This document shows, one piece after another, positions 16,192-24,261 of a DNA stretch of 46,107 bases. The position numbers and the translations under genes are program-made. How positions within the stretch are numbered: position 1 is the first letter of the stretch; the number at the start of each line of letters is the position of its first letter. This stretch comes from Rubripirellula sp. (GTDB lineage: Bacteria; Planctomycetota; Planctomycetia; Pirellulales; Pirellulaceae): positions 1 through 46,107 of the forward strand of contig JAAXIK010000444.1 in the NCBI GenBank assembly GCA_012270385.1, read 5' to 3'. The notes under the pieces were generated by a model, which made no database searches, was not told where the DNA came from, and worked only from the letters and a program-made list of their open reading frames with translations.

Positions 16192-16223
16192 GCTCGATAA
16201 GCATATGACACGCTAAATCGAGC
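16192..16223. terminator. Weak hairpin between convergent genes
   Basis: GCTCGAT at 16192-16198 pairs with ATCGAGC at 16217-16223 around an 18-base loop, followed by ATTTTGG on the plus strand. It lies between the convergent isomerase-like and TolC-like genes. The stem is short and the T-run poor, so termination is only a suggestion. Confidence 0.25.
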
Positions 16224-16267
16224 ATTTTGGAGAAGGCGAGCGCTAAGATTGTGACGCGCGTATCCGA

Positions 16268-18139
16268 CTAATCTTCCAAAGAAATCCAAGAAGCTTCTTT
16301 GTAGGTGCTTGGCTTTGCGATCTCTTTCTGATTGATCGTATTGATAGGCCTCTGAGGCAGTTGTGTTCGATTATTCACGAATCGATTTGCCGGTTGCATT
16401 CGCTTAGCCTGACCCGTTTGTAATGAGATGGGTGGAGAAGCAATCGCTTGATTGAAACGGATATCTTGAATCGATTTCGGGGGAGAGGGCATCCGTGATT
16501 GGGAATGGGTCTCCATCACGGAATGATCACTCGAGGATTGTGTGGAACTTGGTTTAGATGAGGGTGATGGGAGAGGGTTGTACCGTAAGCCACAATCTTG
16601 ACATGCTTCCTCGAGCATCCCTCCACCCGAGGTCCCGGGTAGGGCTAAAAGTTGATCCGCTGAGATCTCTCCTCGGTCGATCCACAAGCCTTCCGGGGTG
16701 AGTTCCATCGTGCCCATATCAAGATCCAGATTGCGTCGGATCACTTCATAGCTCACATAGACTTCCAAAAGTCCGTTTTGTGCGCTAAGTAGTGAGTCAA
16801 GGGCCTGAATGGAGTCACGTGCGGCGGTTGGACCCTGCACTCCCCCCTGTAGTTCTCTGAGTTTTCCACTTTCCGTCGTCAAGTCAATTTGGCTTGCTGC
16901 GATGGCAACCGCTTTACGGGCTAGCTCGAAACGTAATCGATTAGCTTGCACCTGTCTCACTTCAGATCGAAGTAACTGCCAGATACTATCTTCAAAGGTG
17001 TAATATTGTCTCTTGGTTTGTTCGTATTGAATTAACTGTCGACGGTAGCGGTTGCGTTCAAGAAGTCGAGTGATGGGAGCATCCCACTGCAAACCCAGAT
17101 TGAGTGTTCCGCTTTTTGAAAGTGAGCTGTTTATGTCTGTGTTACCCACTCCGCCACTGACGACCACATCCAGGAAGCTTTCAAGATCATTGGCTACGAC
17201 TTCGATTTGCCTCCAAGAGTCAACCAAAGCAGCACGTGCATTAGCCCAATCCCTCCTATTTTGTTTGGCAACCTCAAAAGCAACTTCTGGGGTCAGATCG
17301 ATCTCGGGAAGGAGAATACTCTCCGTTCTCGCCCGAGCTTGAATCAACTGAAGAATTAGCACATCATCACCAAGCTCAGAAACGAGATCTTGTGAGCTCA
17401 GAATGATTTCGTTGCGAAGCTGTTTAGCCAGTTCAGCGGGCTCCAGCCCTGGACCTGTTTTTTGGATAATATCAAAGGTCGCTTGAAGTTTGGCAATCCG
17501 ATCACGGTACAGTTCTAAACCTGACTCAAGTTTGGTGTATTCATCGACCAAATCTTTGGTCAAGCCCTCCAAACGATCCATCTTAAAAATGGACTCATCA
17601 ATTTCCGAAAGGTTGAGAAGTCCACAGATACTCTGCTTTTCTGTTCGGTAGAAAGTTTCCAGCTTTTGTGCTTGGTTCCTGCGATCGGGAAATGCTTCTT
17701 TCAGGGCATCAATATCCTGTGAGATCACCGGGAGATCTCGAGTGAGTAAGCTTTCCGTGAATTCACCAAGGGGCTGAAGCTCTTGCGAAAGCCGTTTTAG
17801 TGATTCAGAGAGTTCCTCAGACCAGTTAATATTGGAAACGGGCAAACCTGTCGCTTCATCGAGTTTGATTTCGGAAAAGGCTAGAATGGATTCGTTGATT
17901 TCTCCCACATTGGCGCGGAGACGACTTAGTTCTTCTCGGCGATTGAGAAGACTTCGGTCAATCAGCTCAAATCGATTCAGAACTGGATCATCAAGTTTCA
18001 CGCAGATATAGGGTGGCAATCCGAGTGTCTGCAAAAACTGATCGACGGACCTCTGGTAGCTTGCTTGTTGACTGACCAAGCTACTCTGTCCCCGCAGCAG
18101 AGCCGAACGAGTCTGAGCAATCTGAAGACGAGCGCTCAC
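16268..18139 (-). CDS. TolC-like outer-membrane protein, C-terminal two thirds (interrupted gene)
   Basis: This 623-residue open frame is the downstream part of a TolC-family gene. It has long amphipathic helices (ARLQIAQTRSALLRGQSSLVSQQ; QQIEVVAND; RQVQANRLRFELARKAVAIAASQIDL) and a beta-barrel strand pattern (NLGLQWDAPITRLLERNRYRRQLIQYEQ), which give the trans-periplasmic tunnel and outer-membrane barrel. A Gln/Ser/Pro-rich tail of about 110 residues follows. The listed start is a GTG within the helix, not a natural start: the same frame runs upstream as NIARQTENLLLLEENLIELL to a TAA at 18230-18232, and beyond it to the N-terminal part. It probably should be read with 18269-19207 as one protein of about 980 residues. 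Confidence 0.7.
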   Translation of the reverse strand: MSARLQIAQTRSALLRGQSSLVSQQASYQRSVDQFLQTLGLPPYICVKLDDPVLNRFELIDRSLLNRREELSRLRANVGEINESILAFSEIKLDEATGLPVSNINWSEELSESLKRLSQELQPLGEFTESLLTRDLPVISQDIDALKEAFPDRRNQAQKLETFYRTEKQSICGLLNLSEIDESIFKMDRLEGLTKDLVDEYTKLESGLELYRDRIAKLQATFDIIQKTGPGLEPAELAKQLRNEIILSSQDLVSELGDDVLILQLIQARARTESILLPEIDLTPEVAFEVAKQNRRDWANARAALVDSWRQIEVVANDLESFLDVVVSGGVGNTDINSSLSKSGTLNLGLQWDAPITRLLERNRYRRQLIQYEQTKRQYYTFEDSIWQLLRSEVRQVQANRLRFELARKAVAIAASQIDLTTESGKLRELQGGVQGPTAARDSIQALDSLLSAQNGLLEVYVSYEVIRRNLDLDMGTMELTPEGLWIDRGEISADQLLALPGTSGGGMLEEACQDCGLRYNPLPSPSSKPSSTQSSSDHSVMETHSQSRMPSPPKSIQDIRFNQAIASPPISLQTGQAKRMQPANRFVNNRTQLPQRPINTINQKEIAKPSTYKEASWISLED

Positions 18140-18268
18140 GATTCCCCCAATACTGTCAGGGATCGTTGTGAGTAGCTCAATTAGGTTTTCCTCGAGCAGC
18201 AGCAGATTCTCAGTTTGCCGTGCTATGTTTTATTCAGTGGTTCTGATCCTCAGCTGATTCTGAAGCAA

Positions 18269-19207
18269 TCACAAATAACCCCCGGCTCCGCACGCCGAAC
18301 CTCGATGGCTACCAATGCCATTCACTGAGTTCTGTGCAATTCTCGAGGTGGGGGAACCCACCGTAATATTCAAGTAGAAAGATCTACGGAATCGCTCAAA
18401 ACCTCGGATACTTGCAAGTAGAGATCTTTCAGCTTGTGTGAGTCCTTCCATGACTCGGTCACGTCCCGCACCACGAAGTAGTGGCTGCACAAGGGAAAAA
18501 TCCAAAAAGGACGATGAGGTTCGTACGCTCGAACTACCCGTGAGATCCCAAACAATGCTATTCGCCATGTTCACGACCAAATCGGCACCGTTCACAAAGC
18601 TACGACGCATTGCCATGTTACGGTCACCAAATCCGATGCCTGTTGGTCCCCCGCGTCTTGTGGAAATCGCAGAATCAGCTCCGCCGAAAAATTGTGTCTC
18701 AAACTCAAACCGCCGAGCGATCACATCGAGAGCGGAGAAATACAAGGATTCAATTTGTTGTTGATACTCGGGAGAATGAAGACGAGCGATGTGCACCGCA
18801 TTTTCTTGGTTAAGCACCAGAACGCCATCGTCGTCCAAAGGTAGATATTTCCACCAATCTGGATTTTCCGCGGTGTTGGTTATGCCAGCGGCTTCCCATA
18901 AGGGATAACCGCGTCGTTCGTCGACACACTGCATGTATTGGTAAGACGCCGGGTCATCGAGAGGCATGGGCTGGAAGTCGAGATCGAATGGGTTGAACAT
19001 TCGACTCCTCCTATCCACCTCCGCTCGGATCGCGGCCTCGGGTGGCCGAGCCACATGCGAGGCCTTCTGATCCAATAAAGCATTCACCTCCAGGTCAGCC
19101 TGCTTGCGATAATACTGCCGATGGCACCCTGCTGTAGAGGTGGTTGCCAGGGCGAGAAGGCACAAGAGGAGAGCTTGCTGGCGTGTTGAACAGTGAGGCA
19201 ACTGCAT
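18269..19207 (-). CDS. TolC-like outer-membrane lipoprotein, N-terminal third (interrupted gene)
   Basis: A 312-residue open frame beginning with a lipoprotein-type signal (MQLPHCSTRQQALLLCLLALATTSTAGC). It carries an N-terminal extension, then LVLNQENAVHIARLHSPEYQ, the entry helix of outer-membrane efflux proteins, and VQPLLRGAGRDRVMEGLTQAERSL, a planctomycete-style TolC pattern. It stops at a TGA (18269-18271) just after GAGGYL. In the same frame the sequence continues LLQNQLRIRTTE, meets a TAA (18230-18232), and then joins the C-terminal open frame at 18139. The parent protein would be an outer-membrane channel for export with ABC or RND pumps. The exporter partner is not identifiable here, although an ABC-2 pair lies about 1.2 kb beyond its end. 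Confidence 0.72.
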   Translation of the reverse strand: MQLPHCSTRQQALLLCLLALATTSTAGCHRQYYRKQADLEVNALLDQKASHVARPPEAAIRAEVDRRSRMFNPFDLDFQPMPLDDPASYQYMQCVDERRGYPLWEAAGITNTAENPDWWKYLPLDDDGVLVLNQENAVHIARLHSPEYQQQIESLYFSALDVIARRFEFETQFFGGADSAISTRRGGPTGIGFGDRNMAMRRSFVNGADLVVNMANSIVWDLTGSSSVRTSSSFLDFSLVQPLLRGAGRDRVMEGLTQAERSLLASIRGFERFRRSFYLNITVGSPTSRIAQNSVNGIGSHRGSACGAGGYL

Positions 19208-19661
19208 GACGTAATCCGCATACGAATCTGAGTGAGTGGACGCTTGAGCGGCCTAAATCAATGAGACTAGGGCACGCATCTGTGTCGGATTCGGTGAATT
19301 CTGCGTTTCGGTGCAGTCCTAACGGTCGTAACGGTGTTCGATCTCACTTTCCCGGTTCGCTTTGTTCGGATTGGGAAAAATGTGATGGGAAGATAATTTG
19401 GATTAAGAAATCCTTGGGTTAGACTGGTAGGGGCCGAAAAGGTTGGTATACGACTAGATGAACGTCTCCTTTTGTGGGATTTCCTCGGTGGGTAATAGAA
19501 ATCCTTGACGTCCCAAACTACCCAACTTAGTATTCGAGAGGGTAAATTTCGTCACCTCGCGTCCTGAATGATATTTGATCATTAATTTCGGCGTGCTGTT
19601 GCTTCGACTCACTGCTCTCTGTGGACTAAATCATACTTTCAGAACCTAAAGTACGACCATT
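19208..19661. other. Divergent intergenic region
   Basis: About 450 bases between the TolC-like gene (leftwards) and the coiled-coil membrane protein gene (rightwards). It holds one good sigma-70-like promoter on the plus strand (19505-19533, listed separately). Nothing else was recognised. Confidence 0.5.
19505..19533 (+). promoter_or_regulatory. Sigma-70-like promoter for the 19662 gene
   Basis: TTGACG at 19505-19510 and TAGTAT at 19528-19533 are separated by 17 bases, the best spacing. Five of six bases match the -35 consensus, and the key T, A, A and T positions of the -10 are present. Transcription would begin near 19540, leaving an untranslated leader of about 120 bases. Planctomycete promoters are not well known, so this is tentative. 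Confidence 0.4.
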
Positions 19662-21158
19662 ATGTTAATTTTTGGTGGGTTGGCAGTCTTGCTGATCGGC
19701 TTTTTTGTAGTCGTTTGGAAAGCATCGCCCAACTGGCGTTGGTACAACATCGTTGCGGTTTGCATCACGATGATCTTAGGTGTTGCCTTTCTTTTCCCCA
19801 CTGCTGGAGTTCTGAAAAGCCGCTCGAAATGGCATCAGATCAAGGAAAAGCTCGAAGTTCAACTGGCAGAGGTGGAAGCGGAACAGAGCTTGATTAAATA
19901 CGGTGATATGCAGGACCCCAATTATGGGAAAGGGGTCATTGAACTTGGTGTTGAGCTCTCCAAGGTGGGCATTGAGGCTGGAAGACGTTGGCGCAACCTC
20001 GTCATGCAGCAGATGAACAATAACCAAGTGATTCTTGGAAAGCCTCCCCAAAATGTGGGTGGGGTTGCTGGAGTACCTGCTGATGCTGCGGCCGCACCTG
20101 CCGCCAATCCTGCTGAGCCTTTGGTCCCTGTTGGGATGGTGGTTTATGGATTTGGTGAGGCTCCAGATGCGTCGCAGCAGCTCTTACCAACCGTTTACCT
20201 TGGTGAGTATCGAGTTACTGCAAGTACACCTGACACGGTGACTCTTTCACCAACCAGTTCCCTTGAACCTGCCCAACGATTTGCCCTGCAAAACCTGCGG
20301 CAACCACCATGGACTCTGTATGAGCTACTCCCACCGGATTCGCACGAACCCTTCATTGCTCCGGGTAGCGAACAGAATGACGATTTCTTTTTTGGACGCG
20401 TAGACACCGATTTGTTGGACGGGCTGTTCCAGCAAGCGTCGATGCTAACGAGAAATCCTCAGGCAACCACTAACCAAGTATCACCCACCAGCGTAGCCTC
20501 GCTAACCACGTACAAGGAAGATGGTAGACGGGCAACAGATGATGATCCACCTACCAGTCGGTGGTCGATGATTGAGTTCATTCAAAATCATAAAATTGAA
20601 GTCGATAGCCCTGAGCAACGCGGAGCGTTAGTCGGTGGCTTTTTTGACTTGAATGGACGTGCTGTCGATAGCCGGTTACAGAGGCCTGATGAAAATGAAG
20701 TCACCTTTAAAAAAGGTGATCGAATCTTGATGAAGGAGGAAGCTGCAGACGAATTGATCAATCAAGGTGTCGCTGAATTGAGAGATAGATACTATTTGAG
20801 GCCGCTAAATGATTACCGATATGTCTTACGCAGAGTGCGTTTGCGAATCGATGAATTGGCTAGCCGTAAAAAAGAACTGGATTTCGAACAGCAGGTGCTT
20901 GAAAAAGCAATTTCTAAAACTGAGGGTATGTTGGTTGAAAATCAGGGGATCAAGTTGAAGCTCGAGCAAGACCTAGAGCAATTTGAAATTGAAAAGGTCG
21001 CTATCGAGGACTATGCCGGCAAGATGCGGGAGCAAGTAGAGCAGATGCGAAGGGAGATGGCCCAACTGCATCAACATAACTTGTTGCTGGAAGAAGAGAT
21101 TGCCAAAAAGCATCAAGCAATTGAGCGTCGGCTTGATGGTCTTTCTCTCGCTGAATGA
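19662..21158 (+). CDS. Membrane-anchored coiled-coil protein of unknown function
   Basis: A 498-residue protein that I do not recognise as a named family. Two hydrophobic helices lie at about residues 1-19 and 28-50, with a short polar turn, so it is inner-membrane bound. A short charged coiled coil follows (about 55-82). The middle (85-380) mixes Ala/Pro-rich linkers with a beta-rich part containing LPTVYLGEYRVTASTPDTVTLSP. Residues 385-495 form a long Glu/Lys/Gln-rich coiled coil (RIDELASRKKELDFEQQVLE and onwards). The layout suggests a scaffold or structural membrane protein. A 164-residue gene follows on the same strand after 130 bases. A sigma-70-like promoter precedes it. Confidence 0.72.
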   Translation: MLIFGGLAVLLIGFFVVVWKASPNWRWYNIVAVCITMILGVAFLFPTAGVLKSRSKWHQIKEKLEVQLAEVEAEQSLIKYGDMQDPNYGKGVIELGVELSKVGIEAGRRWRNLVMQQMNNNQVILGKPPQNVGGVAGVPADAAAAPAANPAEPLVPVGMVVYGFGEAPDASQQLLPTVYLGEYRVTASTPDTVTLSPTSSLEPAQRFALQNLRQPPWTLYELLPPDSHEPFIAPGSEQNDDFFFGRVDTDLLDGLFQQASMLTRNPQATTNQVSPTSVASLTTYKEDGRRATDDDPPTSRWSMIEFIQNHKIEVDSPEQRGALVGGFFDLNGRAVDSRLQRPDENEVTFKKGDRILMKEEAADELINQGVAELRDRYYLRPLNDYRYVLRRVRLRIDELASRKKELDFEQQVLEKAISKTEGMLVENQGIKLKLEQDLEQFEIEKVAIEDYAGKMREQVEQMRREMAQLHQHNLLLEEEIAKKHQAIERRLDGLSLAE

Positions 21159-21291
21159 CGAGATATTATCGATCCAAAAGCATCAAGAGAGCTATCGTTG
21201 CTCAACAAGTCTAGCTTGGAAGCTATTGCTAGGAAGATAGCTCTTTGAGTGAAAGGCACTTGAGGCGGATCGCAAGTTCACGGATGGAATT

Positions 21292-21786
21292 ATGGTTGAG
21301 CACGAGGGAAATGGGCGATGGGTAGAGATCGAGTTTGATTGTCTACCATTGAGGTCGGTAACGCGGCTAGACGTGCCCTTGGATGCATCTCCCGTCTACG
21401 AGCAATTTGTTCTTCGTGTCAAACAGGCCATTGGCAAGCATGGAAGCCATAACGCCTACTACCTGCATCGCGGTAAATGCGAGTTCCACCTCACCAACTC
21501 ACAAGAGCAAGGCAGAGTTGCTTTCCAATTTGAAGGCACCGCTCTGACGGATGAAAAAGATCTAAAAACGCGTTCGATAGATCTGTCCGTACAATTGGAT
21601 CAAGAAACCTGTCCCTGGTTGTCCGAGCCAAGCGTAGCTTTTCTTGAAGAGAGTGTACGTCATGCCGTGGTGGTTGAATTCAATAGGTACATCGACGCGG
21701 GTGACTTAGCCACAGCGCAAGCAAGAATCGAGTCAATTCAAGCTCAGAGTGATCAGGGAGAGGGTTTTGTTGGGATGTATCTCTAA
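21292..21786 (+). CDS. Conserved-looking protein of unknown function, 164 residues
   Basis: A soluble protein without signal peptide or membrane helix. It alternates predicted beta strands (RWVEIEFDCLPLRS, YYLHRGKCEFHLTN, GRVAFQFEGTALTD, RSIDLSVQLDQE) and ends with two helices (SVAFLEESVRHAVVVEFNRY, LATAQARIESIQAQ). No catalytic motif is recognised. It follows the coiled-coil membrane protein on the same strand by 130 bases and converges on the minus-strand helical-protein cluster. Codon use and composition match the neighbours. The ATG at 21292 has no strong ribosome site. A role with the neighbouring WXG100-like group is only a guess from position. Confidence 0.62.
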   Translation: MVEHEGNGRWVEIEFDCLPLRSVTRLDVPLDASPVYEQFVLRVKQAIGKHGSHNAYYLHRGKCEFHLTNSQEQGRVAFQFEGTALTDEKDLKTRSIDLSVQLDQETCPWLSEPSVAFLEESVRHAVVVEFNRYIDAGDLATAQARIESIQAQSDQGEGFVGMYL

Positions 21787-21801
21787 GTAGTGGATCACTA
21801 A

Positions 21802-21831
21802 TGTGCATTTCTGTTAGGTGAGGAATGCACA
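21802..21831. terminator. Bidirectional hairpin between convergent genes
   Basis: TGTGCATT at 21802-21809 and AATGCACA at 21824-21831 pair perfectly around a 14-base loop, and one wobble plus one further pair could extend the stem inwards. It lies in the 73-base space between two convergent genes, where a shared terminator is expected. No T-run follows, so it may be a processing or stabilising structure. Confidence 0.42.
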
Positions 21832-21859
21832 AAGAGCGTCATTTCGAGCTCAGAATTCG

Positions 21860-23032
21860 TCAGCTGCGTGACGCATCCAGCACGGCCGCAAAACCGAGTA
21901 GATCCTTTCTGTTTTTGCAGTAATCCAGCAGTGGTGGATAACCATCCTGCCCCGAAACTTGTTCAGCTTTTTTTGCGATCTCAAGTAACAAGGGGATGAT
22001 CCTCTGTGGAGGAACTTCTTCCGGGACCATGCTTACAGCGGTTTCAATGGCTTCTTGATGGCGTCCACATCGATCGAGAAGATCGACATAAGTCTCCATC
22101 GCTGCGGTGCCATGTTCCGCGGTATTCACTCCTCGGGCCTTTCTTTGAAAAACTGTTAATCCTGCCTCGACGTTTTCTCCTTGTAGGACCGAATAGTAAG
22201 CAGCATATGCTGGATAAAAATCAACGAATGGTTCTTCCCCTGGATACTGGAACTGATGGTTAAGTCGTCTTCCATATTGAGTGAGTTCCCACGCTTTTTT
22301 TATCTGATTCGGATCTTCGAGAACCGATGCGATCTTTACTGTTGAAGCTAAGTGAGTGGTGTCGAGGTGATAGCCTCCATCGGCGAGCAGCCATCGCCGT
22401 TTTTCAATCATTTCATAAAGGCTTTCCGATGGATCTGCTGGCGCCTCCCGATTTGCGATGTCTGCTCTAACCATCTCCGAGAGTTCATCGTAAAAATGAT
22501 CAAGCAAACATGAAGCAGCTGCAGCGCGGTCTTGCTTGCTTCGGCCGGCGATGGTCTGGTCATAGAGAGTGATGCTGTTGCAAGTGCCTTGGTGATCCAG
22601 AACAGCCTGAAACCCACGGGCAATATCCACACCTTCGTGCAGTAACACTTGAATCATGTCATCATAGTTCTCTTCATTAATTTCGATGCCTGAGAGCAGT
22701 TCTTTCGCTGCAGCGATGTCCCCGGTTGGACGCAAATACATCCATCCTTCACCCACTCTTCCCAGACGAATCAGCATTGCTCCAGTTTCTCGGCACGCTT
22801 CAAGTAAACCTTGCTCCAGCTGCCTTTCGATATCCTCGGGTCGTCTCGCTTCATTTTCTTGGCTGATCAATGGCAATCCAAGCTGAATCCGAGTACGCAT
22901 CTTCAGCGCTTCAAAAAGCTCCATGGGGCTTTCATTATCTCGAAAATACTGGACCACGTCTTCGAGCACATCTGCTGTGCTCTTGTCGTTTTCAGCAATG
23001 CGTTCAAAGATATTTAGGGTTTCTTCAGTCAT
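21860..23032 (-). CDS. Alpha-helical repeat-like protein of unknown function, 390 residues
   Basis: Almost entirely predicted helical, with repeated two-helix units of TPR or alpha-solenoid style (GAMLIRLGRVGEGWMYLRPTGD, AKELLSGIEINEENYDDMIQVL, AAMETYVDLLDRCGRHQEAIETAVSM). There is no signal peptide or membrane segment, so it is probably cytoplasmic. I do not recognise a named family or a catalytic motif. An in-between stretch (TCNSITLYDQTIAGRSKQDRAA) with Cys/Asp/Asn residues may be a loop of interest. The gene lies 367 bases downstream of the 162-residue helical gene on the same strand and could belong to the same unit, but the gap makes a separate promoter possible. Confidence 0.68.
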   Translation of the reverse strand: MTEETLNIFERIAENDKSTADVLEDVVQYFRDNESPMELFEALKMRTRIQLGLPLISQENEARRPEDIERQLEQGLLEACRETGAMLIRLGRVGEGWMYLRPTGDIAAAKELLSGIEINEENYDDMIQVLLHEGVDIARGFQAVLDHQGTCNSITLYDQTIAGRSKQDRAAAASCLLDHFYDELSEMVRADIANREAPADPSESLYEMIEKRRWLLADGGYHLDTTHLASTVKIASVLEDPNQIKKAWELTQYGRRLNHQFQYPGEEPFVDFYPAYAAYYSVLQGENVEAGLTVFQRKARGVNTAEHGTAAMETYVDLLDRCGRHQEAIETAVSMVPEEVPPQRIIPLLLEIAKKAEQVSGQDGYPPLLDYCKNRKDLLGFAAVLDASRS

Positions 23033-23399
23033 GATGTATCTGTGAGAGTGTTAGTCAGTGATTGACTTAGCAAACCAATTTTTCGCAATGATGAAATGAA
23101 TGGATACTCGCCTGAGAAGACGGGTATCAAATTGGTGACATTTGCTGTTCTGATTAAATTTTTTGGTGATTGAGTCCAGGTCATACGCTCGGTCGCAAGT
23201 CATATGCATCCTTCGCCTAACTTTTTTGGGCCGAGCCATGTTCGCGGCAACGCTGTAGAGTGCCGCGTCTTCATTATGCCATAGTTTCTTCCTCTGTCGC
23301 AGGGGAAGCGATGATGCAAAAAGTGATTTGTTCCGTCTGGTGTTGGCGGTATGTCGATCTCGCAAGTCGGACGGGATCGAGATGTTCGATCAGACCTCA
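23033..23399 (-). other. Gap within the minus-strand helical-protein cluster
   Basis: About 370 bases between the 162- and 390-residue genes. Short minus-strand open frames (to 104 and 118 codons) have no domain signature, are rich in Arg/His/Ser in a way typical of chance frames, and one overlaps the 162-residue gene. I see no RNA gene or strong hairpin. Confidence 0.45.
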
Positions 23400-23888
23400 C
23401 TACTTGATGTCGTTTTGTTCCGCGTATGCACGCAGCTGACTGATAAGATTCCGTAATTCTCCGGAAGCCTGTGGAAGAAGAGAATCGCAATGATCCAGAA
23501 CATCGGAAAGGGGGCCCAGTAACTGATCGCACTCCGTAGAGATTTTCAGAGACCATTCACGTGTTCGCTGAAGTTTTTCTTGGCAAAGATGCAGTCGCTG
23601 CTCCGCAATGCGAACGCGTTTTCGCTCTTCTGTAGCGGGTGGGCGGTCCTCTGGTCTGGCTGCACCTGTTTTGGCAGCCAATTGATCCTTTGCTTCATTA
23701 AGCTTCTGCTCTGCAGAGATAATCTGCTGTCTCCAGTAGGCGGGATATTGGTGACTAAAAGCTTCGTCTGTCTTGTGGGTAAAAGATTTCAATTCTTCCA
23801 GTGTGTTTCTTACCTCTTCCGTGAACTCTAAAAGCCCTCGATGCAAGGTTTCTAGTGCTTCGATGTTGGTGACGTTGCTGGCGCTCAT
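23400..23888 (-). CDS. Helical coiled-coil protein next to a WXG100-like gene
   Basis: A 162-residue protein made of long helices (LHRGLLEFTEEVRNTLEELKSF, QQIISAEQKLNEAKDQLAAK, RIAEQRLHLCQEKLQRTREW) broken by a Pro-rich turn (RPEDRPPATEERKR). It lacks a signal peptide and membrane segment. The four-helix or hairpin-like pattern resembles proteins found beside WXG100 genes (LXG-like or chaperone-like partners), although no defining motif is seen. Its ATG directly follows the stop codon of the WXG100-like gene (TAAATG), so the two are translationally coupled and probably interact. That link is the main basis for a functional guess. Confidence 0.68.
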   Translation of the reverse strand: MSASNVTNIEALETLHRGLLEFTEEVRNTLEELKSFTHKTDEAFSHQYPAYWRQQIISAEQKLNEAKDQLAAKTGAARPEDRPPATEERKRVRIAEQRLHLCQEKLQRTREWSLKISTECDQLLGPLSDVLDHCDSLLPQASGELRNLISQLRAYAEQNDIK

Positions 23889-24158
23889 TTATCGACCAAG
23901 GTAGGCGTCAATCTGCTCCGCCTTACGAAGCAGATAAGGAATGTGTTGCTCGGTAGACTGTATCAATTTAGATAGCTGCTGAATCTGCGTGGAGAAATCA
24001 CTCGCAAACTTTCTTTGCTGTTCATCTCGCCAGGTTTGTTCCAGCTGATTGAGTTGTGCAACTAAAACACTGGACTGTTGCTTCATTTCCTCAGAGAAGC
24101 GGTGCAGATGGCTTGCAAATTGGCGTAGGTGCTCAGGGTCAACAACCGCTTGGTTCAT
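23889..24158 (-). CDS. WXG100-like small helical protein
   Basis: From the ATG at 24158 it has 89 residues, close to the usual 100 of the WXG100/ESAT-6 superfamily. Two amphipathic helices (about 7-40 and 47-82) are joined by a turn at LEQTWRDEQQRKF, where Trp43 sits at the position of the W-x-G motif but with Asp in place of Gly. Residue pattern (hydrophobics every three to four positions) fits the hairpin. No YxxxD/E export signal was found at the C-terminus. An upstream start at 24242 adds a basic Pro-rich stretch without support. Proteins of this class are exported by type VII (ESX) machines or act as pairs; export here is not shown. It overlaps nothing and is coupled to the 162-residue gene. 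Confidence 0.68.
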   Translation of the reverse strand: MNQAVVDPEHLRQFASHLHRFSEEMKQQSSVLVAQLNQLEQTWRDEQQRKFASDFSTQIQQLSKLIQSTEQHIPYLLRKAEQIDAYLGR

Positions 24159-24261
24159 GAGAATCTCAGATTTGAGTGGGGGATTCTTTGGGGATACTGT
24201 CACGCTGGCTCTTGGCGGTCTATGCCAAGACCATCTAGTCAATGTTCTCTGAAAGGTGGTG

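Noticed and set aside
23051-23556. Two minus-strand open frames of about 104 and 118 codons
   Set aside because: Arg/His/Ser-rich chance-like composition, one overlaps the coupled 162-residue gene, and no ribosome site or motif is visible.
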